DNA of 41,931 bases from a virus: the IMG/VR virus record IMGVR_UViG_3300033153_010157, positions 1 through 41,931 of that record. One strand, written 5' to 3'. The translations under genes and the position numbers were made by a program. Below the pieces are notes generated by a model. It saw only the letters and a list, made by a program, of their open reading frames with translations, was not told the DNA's origin and searched no databases. The number at the start of each line of letters is the position of its first letter. The stretch's first letter is position 1. Positions 27,870 to 36,169 of the stretch are shown one piece after another.

Positions 27870-28351
27870 ACGTAACGAAACGCATCCGCGACAAAATCTT
27901 AAGCAAACTCAATAAGTACAGAATTATACAAGAAGATGACCCGGTAAGCGGCTGCTTTGGGTGGAGTGGCAAGTGGAACACGGAAAACGCTACGCCAACA
28001 ATTATGCTGGAAGGGCGGCCGATACTCATCAGTAGAGCTGCATGGATGGTGGAGCACGGAAAAATACCAGACCGCTATTTAATCAAAAGAACATGTAAGA
28101 ACTTTAAGTGCTCTAATCCAAGACATATATACAAAGTCCTTAAGATCGACACAAGAGAGGATACAGCGCGAAAGAAGGGCTACAGAAGGGGGAGAACAAG
28201 GCTAGGCTTAGATCTTCCAACGCAGCTCGTAAGCGAAATCAAAAAGCTGGCCGTGAGATACGATCTGACAATCACAAGATATCTTATTAAAAGACTCTCA
28301 GAGGTTGTTGCGTACGAGAAGTCACAAGCCAAAAATGAGGAGGAAGGGTGA
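27866..28351 (+). CDS. Degenerate HNH domain fused to a ribbon-helix-helix domain (161 aa)
   Basis: The start chosen is GTG 27866, overlapping the previous stop by four bases; ATG 27833 is possible. Residues about 28-92 match an HNH homing-type nuclease frame: GCFGWSG, a beta hairpin, SRAAWMVEHGKIP, then IKRTCKNFKCSNPRHI. In active relatives the two His-bearing positions read AHR and DH-x-C; here they are ISR and KRTC, so two key His are gone while the C-x4-C knuckle and NP-x-H remain. The C-terminus (LDLPTQLVSEIKKLAVRYDLTITRYLIKRLSEVV) has a ribbon-helix-helix pattern. I infer a DNA-binding regulator built from a dead nuclease. Confidence 0.75.
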   Translation: MNVTKRIRDKILSKLNKYRIIQEDDPVSGCFGWSGKWNTENATPTIMLEGRPILISRAAWMVEHGKIPDRYLIKRTCKNFKCSNPRHIYKVLKIDTREDTARKKGYRRGRTRLGLDLPTQLVSEIKKLAVRYDLTITRYLIKRLSEVVAYEKSQAKNEEEG

Positions 28352-28644
28352 AGTCACTGATTTTGATACTATTTTGTGTAGTGGCAATCCCAGGATTACT
28401 TTATACCATGGATAAGCGCATCAGAGAGCTTGTGCTGACCGAAGAAGAGTGCACACCTAAAGAAGAACTGTTATCTACGGACGCTGAGGAAGCATGGTGC
28501 AGAGAGCAGGCGTATTATCACTATCATCGGATGCGACGCATCGAAAGATGTTATAACATCAGAAAGCTAGCTAGAGACGCCAAAAGGAAAGAAAAAGAGG
28601 ATCGTAAGAAAGCCGCAAAAGACAGGCCGTCCAAGAATGAGTAG
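28348..28644 (+). CDS. Membrane-anchored coiled-coil protein (98 aa)
   Basis: A 98-residue protein starting at GTG 28348, overlapping the previous stop by four bases, after GAGGAGGAAGG. The N-terminal hydrophobic anchor (LILILFCVVAIPGLLY) is followed by an acidic part with two Cys and a very basic helix (RKLARDAKRKEKEDRKKAAKDR). This layout resembles an inner spanin, but no partner or endolysin is adjacent. It ends 35 bases before the convergent late gene; no strong terminator is seen between them. Confidence 0.65.
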   Translation: MKSLILILFCVVAIPGLLYTMDKRIRELVLTEEECTPKEELLSTDAEEAWCREQAYYHYHRMRRIERCYNIRKLARDAKRKEKEDRKKAAKDRPSKNE

Positions 28645-28679
28645 TAAGTCCCTGGACGACCTGGTCGTGTAAAAATCTG

Positions 28680-29999
28680 TTATTCAAATGCGCTTGAAGG
28701 AAATACGGCATCTCCTACGTCCATAAGTCCACCTACTATCTGCCTAATGAGCCTAAGTGGCGCTATCTGCTTTTTGCTTTTCGCACCTGGATTCACTGCA
28801 AAATCATTGGCTATCTTATCAAGTTCTGGACCAACTTTTTTCTCAACAAGAGCTTCAAGATTTAGAGGTCTCTCGCCGCCGTTCATATCCATAATCTCGA
28901 GCATAGCCTTTTTGCGCAGCTCTCCTCCCTTGTTAAGCATCGTCATGTTCCTGATTATTCTTCTTCGACCCTCTTGCGTTTGCGAAAGCGTAGGAACAGT
29001 CTTTAGAAATAGCTTAATTTCACCTTCAGTGACGCGTGATCCGAATATAGCCTTAGCGCCTTTCAGAAAGTCCTTAGAAAGCTTATCAAACTCTTGTGCG
29101 TCAGCTGACATCAGCGAGCTTAAATTAATCACCTTTCCTGCAGTGTCTAACACTGACGCAAATCCAGCCGATGGAAGATCGCCCTTTTCGTTAAGTTCCT
29201 TCATCCTCGAAAGTCTCATCCTGGTTTCGCGAGAACTTTTACCAAGCTTCATCGCTTCCTTATGATATTCTGCTGTATTTTTATCATATCGGCTTTGTTT
29301 TGTTTCTTGCAGTTTCGCTTGCTTCATAAGCATATCTTCTGCTCTCTTTTTATCTGCTGCCGAAGGTCGTGGTGTTGCAAGAAGCTCCTGGAACGTTTTC
29401 TTTCTTGTTGGCCTTGCCTGTAATCTATATCCTGGCCTAGCTTCTCTGCTCGCATTAGCAGGTATCGAAAGTTCTTCTTTCTGGCGATCAGGCGGCAAAG
29501 CATTTATGCGTCCCATCTCTCCGATCTCGACCTTCAGCTGCTTCTTTTCTTCGGGTGAAAGCGCATCTGCTCGTTGTTGAACTTGGTTCTGCAGTGCTTG
29601 ATAATCTGCATCGGCACCTTGACCAACCTGTTGCTGCTGACCGCCTAGCAACTGCCCTAGTCCCTGCTGTTGTTCGACTGGCTGCTGTTGCTGTTGACCA
29701 CCAAGCATCTGTCCAAGTCCTGCCTGCTGCTGAGGAGCACCAAACGCCTCAGATCCTAAAAGCTGTTGCATGAAGAGTGCTTGTTGCTTTTCTGGCAGCC
29801 TTGAAACACCTTGTGCCATTTCAGCTGGTACTCCTAAAGACTGCAAACCTTCTGATATTTCACCAAACCGCTGCTTCCTTTGCTGTTGCTGCATCTTGCG
29901 CTGTGTAAGCATGTTTAATGTCTGAGCAAGACTCTTGCCTATCGACTCCCCCATAGCACCGGCACCTGTCGCTGCATGCGGGCTGAAATAAATTGCCAT
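28680..29999 (-). CDS. Q-rich candidate ejection protein (439 aa)
   Basis: A 439-residue protein starting at ATG 29999 after AAGGAGTAGGAA. Residues 35-140 are rich in Gln and Gly (MQQQQRKQ, GQMLGGQQQQQ, GQLLGGQQQQ), and the rest is a helical, charged region (KKRAEDMLMKQAKLQETKQS, MRLSRMKELNEKG). In podoviruses, helical Gln/Ala-rich proteins after the tail genes are usually internal virion or ejection proteins (compare P22 gp7, gp16 and gp20), which are injected with the DNA. I infer the same here from position and composition. It is the last gene of the head and tail operon. Confidence 0.6.
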   Translation of the reverse strand: MAIYFSPHAATGAGAMGESIGKSLAQTLNMLTQRKMQQQQRKQRFGEISEGLQSLGVPAEMAQGVSRLPEKQQALFMQQLLGSEAFGAPQQQAGLGQMLGGQQQQQPVEQQQGLGQLLGGQQQQVGQGADADYQALQNQVQQRADALSPEEKKQLKVEIGEMGRINALPPDRQKEELSIPANASREARPGYRLQARPTRKKTFQELLATPRPSAADKKRAEDMLMKQAKLQETKQSRYDKNTAEYHKEAMKLGKSSRETRMRLSRMKELNEKGDLPSAGFASVLDTAGKVINLSSLMSADAQEFDKLSKDFLKGAKAIFGSRVTEGEIKLFLKTVPTLSQTQEGRRRIIRNMTMLNKGGELRKKAMLEIMDMNGGERPLNLEALVEKKVGPELDKIANDFAVNPGAKSKKQIAPLRLIRQIVGGLMDVGDAVFPSSAFE

Positions 30000-30009
30000 T
30001 TCCTACTCC

Positions 30010-30741
30010 TTAAAATTTTATGCCTTGCATGAGACGCATCATCATTTGATTCTGGGTACTTCCCATACCTATAGGCTGACCCGGCATATATTGCTCCTGT
30101 ATCTGCTGACCTCTTGTAGCCGCACCAAGCAACCCACCAAGTCCTTGACCCAGCAATCCAGCAAGCTCGCCCTGTGGCTGTTGAGCAACTGCTTGTTCCG
30201 GAGCCGCTTGTTGTTGAGGTATAGGCATTGGTTGAGCCTGCATCATTTGTGGCTGCTGCTGTTGGCCTCCGCCACGCCTTCCCATTGCACCAGCAAGCCC
30301 CATAGCAGCTCCTCCTAAGCCACCAGTCGCCAATCCTAACCCTGCTCCCAATAGTGGCCCAAGCATACCCTGGCTACCAGGCTCCTGCATGTAATCAAAA
30401 CGAGGCTGTAAACCAAAGCCAAGACTCTGCATGCCCGAACGATGCCGCAAGTTGGCCAGCTGCTCCGAAAGATCAAGGCCGCCACGTCTAAGCGATTCCT
30501 GAAAACCACTCGACCTCTGGCCGCCACCCATAGACGTAAATCTTTGTGCCATACCAGGAACAGTATCGCGCTCATACAACCTTCTGTATCTTTGCTCAAG
30601 CCCAGTAACGTCAGTGTCTGACATGCCGCGCTGCAATAACGTATCCAATGCTCCAGTCTGACCCTCTGTAAACCGCGGCATACGTCTAGTGCGACCACGG
30701 CTCCCTGTAAGAAAACGCCCTAACGAGCTGAAAAGTGACAT
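30010..30741 (-). CDS. Gly/Gln-rich candidate ejection protein (243 aa)
   Basis: A 243-residue protein starting at ATG 30741 after AAGGAGATAGG. A basic start (SLGRFLTGSRGRTRRMP) leads to a glycine-rich hydrophobic stretch at about 125-155 (LLGAGLGLATGGLGGAAMGLAGAMG) that could insert into membranes, then a Gln/Pro-rich region (QQQQPQMMQAQPMPIPQQQ). Repeated LLGQGLGGLLGA occurs near the end. This suits an injected protein that helps make the DNA channel. No sequence family was recognised. Confidence 0.6.
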   Translation of the reverse strand: MSLFSSLGRFLTGSRGRTRRMPRFTEGQTGALDTLLQRGMSDTDVTGLEQRYRRLYERDTVPGMAQRFTSMGGGQRSSGFQESLRRGGLDLSEQLANLRHRSGMQSLGFGLQPRFDYMQEPGSQGMLGPLLGAGLGLATGGLGGAAMGLAGAMGRRGGGQQQQPQMMQAQPMPIPQQQAAPEQAVAQQPQGELAGLLGQGLGGLLGAATRGQQIQEQYMPGQPIGMGSTQNQMMMRLMQGIKF

Positions 30742-30753
30742 CCTATCTCCTTC

Positions 30754-31275
30754 TTAGTATTTCAAATATTCTAGTATCACGTACGTCGTCTCGTATGCTG
30801 AATAATTCGCCGACGTGGTTATCACTACATTAGTCGCATCAACATGCATGTGTATAGCAGGATTTGAGTTTGGTATCGGTACGTACAGCAAATTCGTTGT
30901 GTCTGACGCCGCTCCGTATATCCTAGTAAAGTTGTAGCCTCCAGTGATATCTATGCCGTGAGCCACGCTTGTCGTCCCAGTATTGGGCAATGTACCAAAA
31001 TCAACAACCTTGCGAAACACCTGCCGCCTGTTCGTAGCGTTTGTCGGAGTAGTGCTCGGCGTAGCATAAAAAGACTGGCCGTTAACAAACTCATTTTGGT
31101 CATAGTACGCAGAGTCTTTTATATTGAGCGACATCTGCATGACATTAAGATTTTCATAAAGCCGAACGAGCAGGTCTTTAAACTTTTCGCTCTTTACATC
31201 TGTCTCTTTAAGCTCTGAAGCATCAAAAAGAAACGTATTCGGTACAAATGCACCCTTGTCGTGACTGCTTGACAT
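30754..31275 (-). CDS. Tail or fibre-connector protein (173 aa)
   Basis: A 173-residue protein starting at ATG 31275, overlapping the previous TAA by one base. The N-terminal half is helical (KSEKFKDLLVRLYENLNVM). The C-terminal half is a beta domain (VVDFGTLPNTGTTSVAHGIDITGGYNFTRIYG ... VVITTSANYSAYETTYVILEY). The FG-LPN-TTSVAHGI pattern is common in small receptor-facing or collar domains of phage fibres. It may be a tail tip or a connector. Context: just after the tail hub gene. Confidence 0.65.
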   Translation of the reverse strand: MSSSHDKGAFVPNTFLFDASELKETDVKSEKFKDLLVRLYENLNVMQMSLNIKDSAYYDQNEFVNGQSFYATPSTTPTNATNRRQVFRKVVDFGTLPNTGTTSVAHGIDITGGYNFTRIYGAASDTTNLLYVPIPNSNPAIHMHVDATNVVITTSANYSAYETTYVILEYLKY

Positions 31276-33503
31276 TACTGCAACCTTTCAGAAGTTTGTC
31301 GAGCGTGTACAACCATGCCCTCAAGCTGAAAATCAGACAGTACGATATCACTATCCTTCATCTGTGTCTCACTGTGGTATATCCGGATCTGAACGCACTC
31401 ACCCTCCGTCTGAAAGTACACTGGATGCCATATCCGCTCCTGAGAGTTCTCAAGTGGATACATCGTAAACGGATACGTCTGTAAAATATTATCTCCCATT
31501 ATCGACCCGTTAGTCACACCGCTCTCTATCATCGACAGTTGCGTTGAAGAAGGATAATAGTCGACCGTCACCTCACCGTAGGTTGTACCCTTAACCGCAA
31601 ATGCTATCTTGGCCAGGTAAAAGTTCTTGCCCTTATCGATGTAAAAGTTCCATTGCTTCGAAAGCATATCCATCCTGGACACGCGAGACGCCGTACCACC
31701 ACCTTCGTAAGTTCCAGTTAACGTTGTATCCAAAAGCTCAAGCGTGTCCGAATCAATAACAGACACCTTGTATATCCCAGAACCCGTAAGAGTTGCACCA
31801 GAAAGGTTGAAAACCTCTATAAACTCATTGTCGTTATGCGTATGATCTACTATCGTGCAATGAACATCACCAGCAACTGTTTCAATATTTGTTATCTGCA
31901 TTGCAGCTGCATTTACCGTGACATCAGTGTCACAAACGAAAACAAAGCCATGTTGGTTGCCCGCCACAACCTGCTTGTACTTTATCTGCGACACCTCATC
32001 TTCTTGATCGTAATACCCAAAAGCCGTAATGGTATCAGTAGCCGTTCCCCATGAGTCACCAAGGTAGTTGTAAATAAACACCTGGTTAGGAAACGTACGA
32101 GAGTCTGCGTGGGCCGAGTCTGTTGGATGGGACCAGTACACTAGTTCAGCAAAATAGTCCCGTATGCCACAAACTCGTTGCATCCCTTCGTCTGTCTTTC
32201 TTATTTCAAACAGCTGGTCCGATATCTCTTCATTGATCTTGGTAACGCTGGTACCAGTACAACCATGTATTGCTGTCGTACCAACGGTCAGGACTGCCTT
32301 ATCAAACGGAACTGGCGACTTTAACGACTTGGAACCCAACTCTGTATTAATCTTTTGCCACCTGAACGGCATGATGTTGTTGCCTGTATCTACTATTTCC
32401 CACGTACTGTTCTCAAAGTAGACAATCAGTCGATCTCTTATGAATTCTGCAGACTGAATCTCTTCAGTTGTAGATGCATCAATCCAGCCAGCGTCAGTAG
32501 AACGCTCAGTCGTTGCGCCAATATTCCACGGGTTTGATCCAGTAAGCCACGCACTCGAGACAGCTGCCTCAACATTGTCAGGCACATCTGCTGGAAACGG
32601 GGAGCCGTTATGCGAATACCGACACCTATTTGTGTACGCTGCATTTGTAACACCAGCAACATCTCTCTCTATTGTGCTCAAGAGAAGCAATCGATCCTTA
32701 AACGGGATGATGATCTTTGCTGTCTGTACGTATGTTTCAGGAAGGTTCGCGTCAACTGTACATACCGGCCTAAACTCGTTCCAGGTTCCACCACGGTAGA
32801 CATACATCGGATCATCGTTGGGACCAGGCGCTCCAATGGTAGCGTTGTAATTTGTTATAAAAACCGCTGTAAGGTCGTCACTGACCCCAGTCCAGTTCGT
32901 CGCCCATACAAAATCAGAATCGTCACCTTGAAGAACAACGGTCCCGTCTCGTTCCCATGCGTTTACTGTGCTGTCAAAGTAATAAATGAACTGTGTATCA
33001 AAGGCGTATGTAATATTGGCCGCTTCACCATCTTCTTCATCTTGAACAAAACCCATGACTGGTTCAGCCGGGTAGAAATAGACATCCGTTGCTGCAGCCG
33101 CTCCTGCAAAAACATACGCACCCGTTGTCGTGTTATATGTCATCGTTGTGGCGCCGCCGGTTGTTAACATCACTGCAGGCGCTCCAGTATCAACAACAGT
33201 AAATATTTCAGCACCTATAGAAAAGAGTTGGCCGATATAAAAGGCTGCACCAGGAACAGTGCCTGCTGCGGCACCTGCTCCATCCGTTGTGTCTACCTCG
33301 ATGCGTAGCCTTGAAGTTAACTGCCTCTCCACAGGAGTAGCACCAGCAGCACCCGTAAGTGTCGAACCAAATCGCTTCCTAACAACACCTTTATGTACAT
33401 AGGCATTGTTCAGACGAGAAAACGCATCCTCCGGCACTTGCCATGCTTTTATGTCTGTTACAAGGCCCGTCTTGATAGGCGCTATAAGAAACCGATCATA
33501 CAT
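31275..33503 (-). CDS. Large tail hub or tail-stabilising protein (742 aa)
   Basis: A 742-residue protein starting at ATG 33503 after GTGGGAGCTTAAA. It begins MYDRFLIAPIKTGLVTDIKAW, then VPEDAFSRLNNAYVHKGVVRKRFG, as do podoviral tail-hub or P22-gp10-like proteins that sit below the portal. The rest is beta-rich with Tyr/Trp/Asp-containing blades (YSHNGSPFPADVPDN, AFGYYDQEDEVSQI). It follows the adaptor gene, which supports a place in the short tail. Function assigned by position and N-terminal resemblance only. Confidence 0.7.
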   Translation of the reverse strand: MYDRFLIAPIKTGLVTDIKAWQVPEDAFSRLNNAYVHKGVVRKRFGSTLTGAAGATPVERQLTSRLRIEVDTTDGAGAAAGTVPGAAFYIGQLFSIGAEIFTVVDTGAPAVMLTTGGATTMTYNTTTGAYVFAGAAAATDVYFYPAEPVMGFVQDEEDGEAANITYAFDTQFIYYFDSTVNAWERDGTVVLQGDDSDFVWATNWTGVSDDLTAVFITNYNATIGAPGPNDDPMYVYRGGTWNEFRPVCTVDANLPETYVQTAKIIIPFKDRLLLLSTIERDVAGVTNAAYTNRCRYSHNGSPFPADVPDNVEAAVSSAWLTGSNPWNIGATTERSTDAGWIDASTTEEIQSAEFIRDRLIVYFENSTWEIVDTGNNIMPFRWQKINTELGSKSLKSPVPFDKAVLTVGTTAIHGCTGTSVTKINEEISDQLFEIRKTDEGMQRVCGIRDYFAELVYWSHPTDSAHADSRTFPNQVFIYNYLGDSWGTATDTITAFGYYDQEDEVSQIKYKQVVAGNQHGFVFVCDTDVTVNAAAMQITNIETVAGDVHCTIVDHTHNDNEFIEVFNLSGATLTGSGIYKVSVIDSDTLELLDTTLTGTYEGGGTASRVSRMDMLSKQWNFYIDKGKNFYLAKIAFAVKGTTYGEVTVDYYPSSTQLSMIESGVTNGSIMGDNILQTYPFTMYPLENSQERIWHPVYFQTEGECVQIRIYHSETQMKDSDIVLSDFQLEGMVVHARQTSERLQ

Positions 33504-33515
33504 TTTAAGCTCCCA

Positions 33516-33632
33516 CTACTTTGGATTATCGTTCTTAAATTTCCATAAAATAGCCACTATTATTGCCACCCCTAGTGACGCCGACACAAACAGCACCGCA
33601 AAGCACTTCAGAATACCGCAAAGTTCCATCAT
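33516..33632 (-). CDS. Tiny membrane protein (38 aa)
   Basis: A 38-residue frame starting at ATG 33632 with AAGGAGAAT directly upstream. Nearly all of it is a hydrophobic helix (GILKCFAVLFVSASLGVAIIVAILW), then a short charged tail (KFKNDNPK). It fills the gap between the adaptor and hub genes. Size and form suit a small holin-like or accessory membrane peptide, but this is not established. Confidence 0.55.
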   Translation of the reverse strand: MMELCGILKCFAVLFVSASLGVAIIVAILWKFKNDNPK

Positions 33633-33639
33633 ATTCTCC

Positions 33640-34641
33640 TTAATATATGTCTATATCAGTAAAACCCGCATGACCACTGCTGTAAATTGTTGCTGTTCTC
33701 TCACTAGATTGCTGGATGGTAAGCCGCTGTAACACAATCGATCTCTGCCGAGAAAACTCAAACAATATAGCCTTTATGCTCTCAACATCCATCCTGTCCT
33801 CAAAGACCTTTTTGGCCGCACCGTAGGCTATATACTGCCACCATTGTGCAAGGTCTGGCTGATCTGCCGCATTCAACAGCTCAGTTGGCCGCTTAAACGC
33901 ATCAATCTCAACACGGTAGGTTTTATCAGGAACAGGCCTAAAGGTGAACACGTTGTTCTCATACATCACAGACTTCGGTATGCCTGCACTGTACGCGTAA
34001 CCCTGAGCAACAACACTCTCACCGTTGCCAGGAGCTACAGGAAACGTAAGAGAGTACACTCCAGTAAGATAATTTATCGTACCAACACTCGCCACAGCGT
34101 CAGGCTCAACAAGGTCACCTGTCTGCAATTGTATTCCAGTAGTAACATCGTACTCAGGAAGATCCTTAAGAACGATAGCGCTCCCGTTGGCATCGATCGA
34201 ACTGAACGTAACGCTGTTGGCTAGAACCGGAATGTTTGAAAGAGTGCCCGCAAACAAAACCGTTACACCATCGCCAGTATCAACCGTCTTTTCAACCTGG
34301 ACCTTTGGATACACCCTGTAAAAGTAGTCTCTGGACTGTGAAAACTCTATCTGATTGCCCATGACGTATGCCGGTCCATGCACGCTCTCATAAATATTCT
34401 TGAAGTTGTAGAGTGGATCATCGGCGTTAACAGTGTTCGTTGGGTATACGTCAACGTTGGGTGATAAGAAGAACACCAGCTTGTTGTCTACCGTGAACTC
34501 AGGAAAGTCATAAAGGACAAACGTGTTAACGTATGCGTCGATCTGCGCGTCCGTTAGTTGCGATGCTGATGGACTGCGGGTTAGCCTGCGTATCTTAGTT
34601 CTTATCTGTGCTAGCGTCGAAAGTGTCGCATCTGGCGCCAT
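33640..34641 (-). CDS. Head-to-tail adaptor, P22 gp4-like (333 aa)
   Basis: A 333-residue protein starting at ATG 34641 after TAGGAGCAGACA. The N-terminus TLAQIRTKIRRLTRSPSASQ, then LTDAQIDAYVNTFVLYDFPE, is the helical pattern of phage adaptor proteins that dock under the portal. A beta-rich insertion is in the middle (VTVLFAGTLSNIPV) and the C-terminus is helical (WWQYIAYGAAKKVFEDRMDVESI). P22 gp4 is 166 residues, so this is about twice as long; the extra beta part is an insertion. Position between head and tail genes agrees. Confidence 0.7.
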   Translation of the reverse strand: MAPDATLSTLAQIRTKIRRLTRSPSASQLTDAQIDAYVNTFVLYDFPEFTVDNKLVFFLSPNVDVYPTNTVNADDPLYNFKNIYESVHGPAYVMGNQIEFSQSRDYFYRVYPKVQVEKTVDTGDGVTVLFAGTLSNIPVLANSVTFSSIDANGSAIVLKDLPEYDVTTGIQLQTGDLVEPDAVASVGTINYLTGVYSLTFPVAPGNGESVVAQGYAYSAGIPKSVMYENNVFTFRPVPDKTYRVEIDAFKRPTELLNAADQPDLAQWWQYIAYGAAKKVFEDRMDVESIKAILFEFSRQRSIVLQRLTIQQSSERTATIYSSGHAGFTDIDIY

Positions 34642-34685
34642 TGTCTGCTCCTAGTTTTAATTTTTAAAATACACAGGCTATCAAC

Positions 34686-35081
34686 CTAGACGTTCTCTAT
34701 TGTGATAATTCCAGGGTCAACAGTAGCGAAGTCCGCAGGATCAATAAATTCTAAGCTCTGGAAGCTGTATCGCTGCTTCTTCTGTCCCATCTTATAAATA
34801 CTTGCTCCGTCACTGTTTACAGCGTGTGCGTGAACTGGATACCAGCCACTGCTGTTCAAGTGCTTTGCTACGCCAAGCGGTATCGTACATACCTCACCAT
34901 CAACAAGCTTGTATATCGTTGGTGATTCACCAGGATACAGCCTTAGTGGGAATTTCAATGTTCCACCAGGTACCTCATGAAAGTGAAAGATACCCTTCAC
35001 CTTCTCCTTGTCCTTCTCCATCTGATAATGCACGTTTTGAGGCGGCGCCTTACTTACTGTCGTTTGCTTCTTCTTTTCCAT
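34686..35081 (-). CDS. Conserved structural-region protein (131 aa)
   Basis: A 131-residue protein starting at ATG 35081 after AAAGGAAGCAG; the longer upstream frame has no good site. The N-terminus is basic. The core (IFHFHEVPGGTLKFPLRLYP, then KLVDGEVCTIPLGVAKHLNSSGWYPVHAH) is a compact beta-rich pattern that I associate with proteins between coat and adaptor genes in metagenomic podoviruses. Its role is probably head completion, but it is not proven. One Cys and four His could bind metal. Confidence 0.65.
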   Translation of the reverse strand: MEKKKQTTVSKAPPQNVHYQMEKDKEKVKGIFHFHEVPGGTLKFPLRLYPGESPTIYKLVDGEVCTIPLGVAKHLNSSGWYPVHAHAVNSDGASIYKMGQKKQRYSFQSLEFIDPADFATVDPGIITIENV

Positions 35082-35141
35082 CTGCTTCCTTTCAAGTAGG
35101 GGGAGGATAGCCTCCCCCAATCAAACTAGTCTCGTGTCACT

Positions 35142-36155
35142 CTATGGTATGTCTGTAACAAGCGATTTGCCCGCTACCCATTTAATGACATCGCCAGAGG
35201 TTCCACCAGGACTTCCAGCTGCAATACCAGCAGTTGCACTCGTTCCAAGCACAAGAGCGATAAACATGCTGTCTACCAGTGCTCCCTCTGTTCCTCCAAC
35301 AGCAGGATCCTCACCAACAGGCATAACCTGTGCAGGTGTAAACGGATATGCTGCAGGAAGTGGGAAGGTGAACGCTGTGTAACCAGTAGTATCAACGTCT
35401 ATAGAGAACGTTGACGCATTGATGTTGGTTACCGTTACAAGCTGTCCGTCCAACTCAATCATTGTTGAATCAGCCGGTATGCGCATGCGAACCAATTGAC
35501 CTGTTGTGTAGCCGTGATCTACCAATGTCGTAACAACAGCAGCAGCCGCCTGCGTGATGTTTGCAATGTTACGCTTCCTTGGATAGAACATGTCGTAGAT
35601 CGTTCTGTTTTGAGCAATCAAACGGTATGTTCCATTAGCACCAGCAACAACACCAGGGGCCTGCTGAAGGGCATTGCCAAGCGTGAAGTCAGTATCTACA
35701 GTCACCGCACTAACCGTAAAGTCCATACCATTAAGGTCCGTATGGTCAGTACCCTGGACTCTTACGATACTTCCAATGATCATGTCGCCAGTGTCGCCAG
35801 TGTCATAAACAGGCTGCGCTGCATTTGTTCCAGCCGTTACAGCAACTGCTCCACCAGGAGTAGAGTCAGAAGAATCGATTCGCGAAATACCTCTGTAAGT
35901 CGCACCATTAAATCCGATTAACGATGTAGATCTCGAGATGATTTGAGATGCTGTAGCGTGAAAGTCGATGACAGAGTCATCTTGAGCCATCTCTTGCTGC
36001 CAGAAAAAGTTGGTAGCATCCCACTGCGTCGAAGCCGCAATGTTAGTCAGATTAGTAACATACACCCAGTCAAAGTCAGACCTCAACGGGATGATCTTGT
36101 CCGTGCCATCAGAAGTAAATTCGCCTTGCTGAATTATTGTTCCATATGTAGCCAT
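35142..36155 (-). CDS. Probable capsid decoration or head structural protein (337 aa)
   Basis: A 337-residue protein starting at ATG 36155 after AAAGGAGTAAATC, directly following the coat gene. It is beta-rich throughout, with a small repeated type of domain such as TTLVDHGYTTGQLVRMRIP and TDHTDLNGMDFTVSAV, often seen in virion surface proteins. No enzymatic motif is present. Its place next to the coat suggests decoration or head-vertex binding. The exact family is not recognised. Confidence 0.65.
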   Translation of the reverse strand: MATYGTIIQQGEFTSDGTDKIIPLRSDFDWVYVTNLTNIAASTQWDATNFFWQQEMAQDDSVIDFHATASQIISRSTSLIGFNGATYRGISRIDSSDSTPGGAVAVTAGTNAAQPVYDTGDTGDMIIGSIVRVQGTDHTDLNGMDFTVSAVTVDTDFTLGNALQQAPGVVAGANGTYRLIAQNRTIYDMFYPRKRNIANITQAAAAVVTTLVDHGYTTGQLVRMRIPADSTMIELDGQLVTVTNINASTFSIDVDTTGYTAFTFPLPAAYPFTPAQVMPVGEDPAVGGTEGALVDSMFIALVLGTSATAGIAAGSPGGTSGDVIKWVAGKSLVTDIP

Positions 36156-36169
36156 GATTTACTCCTTTC

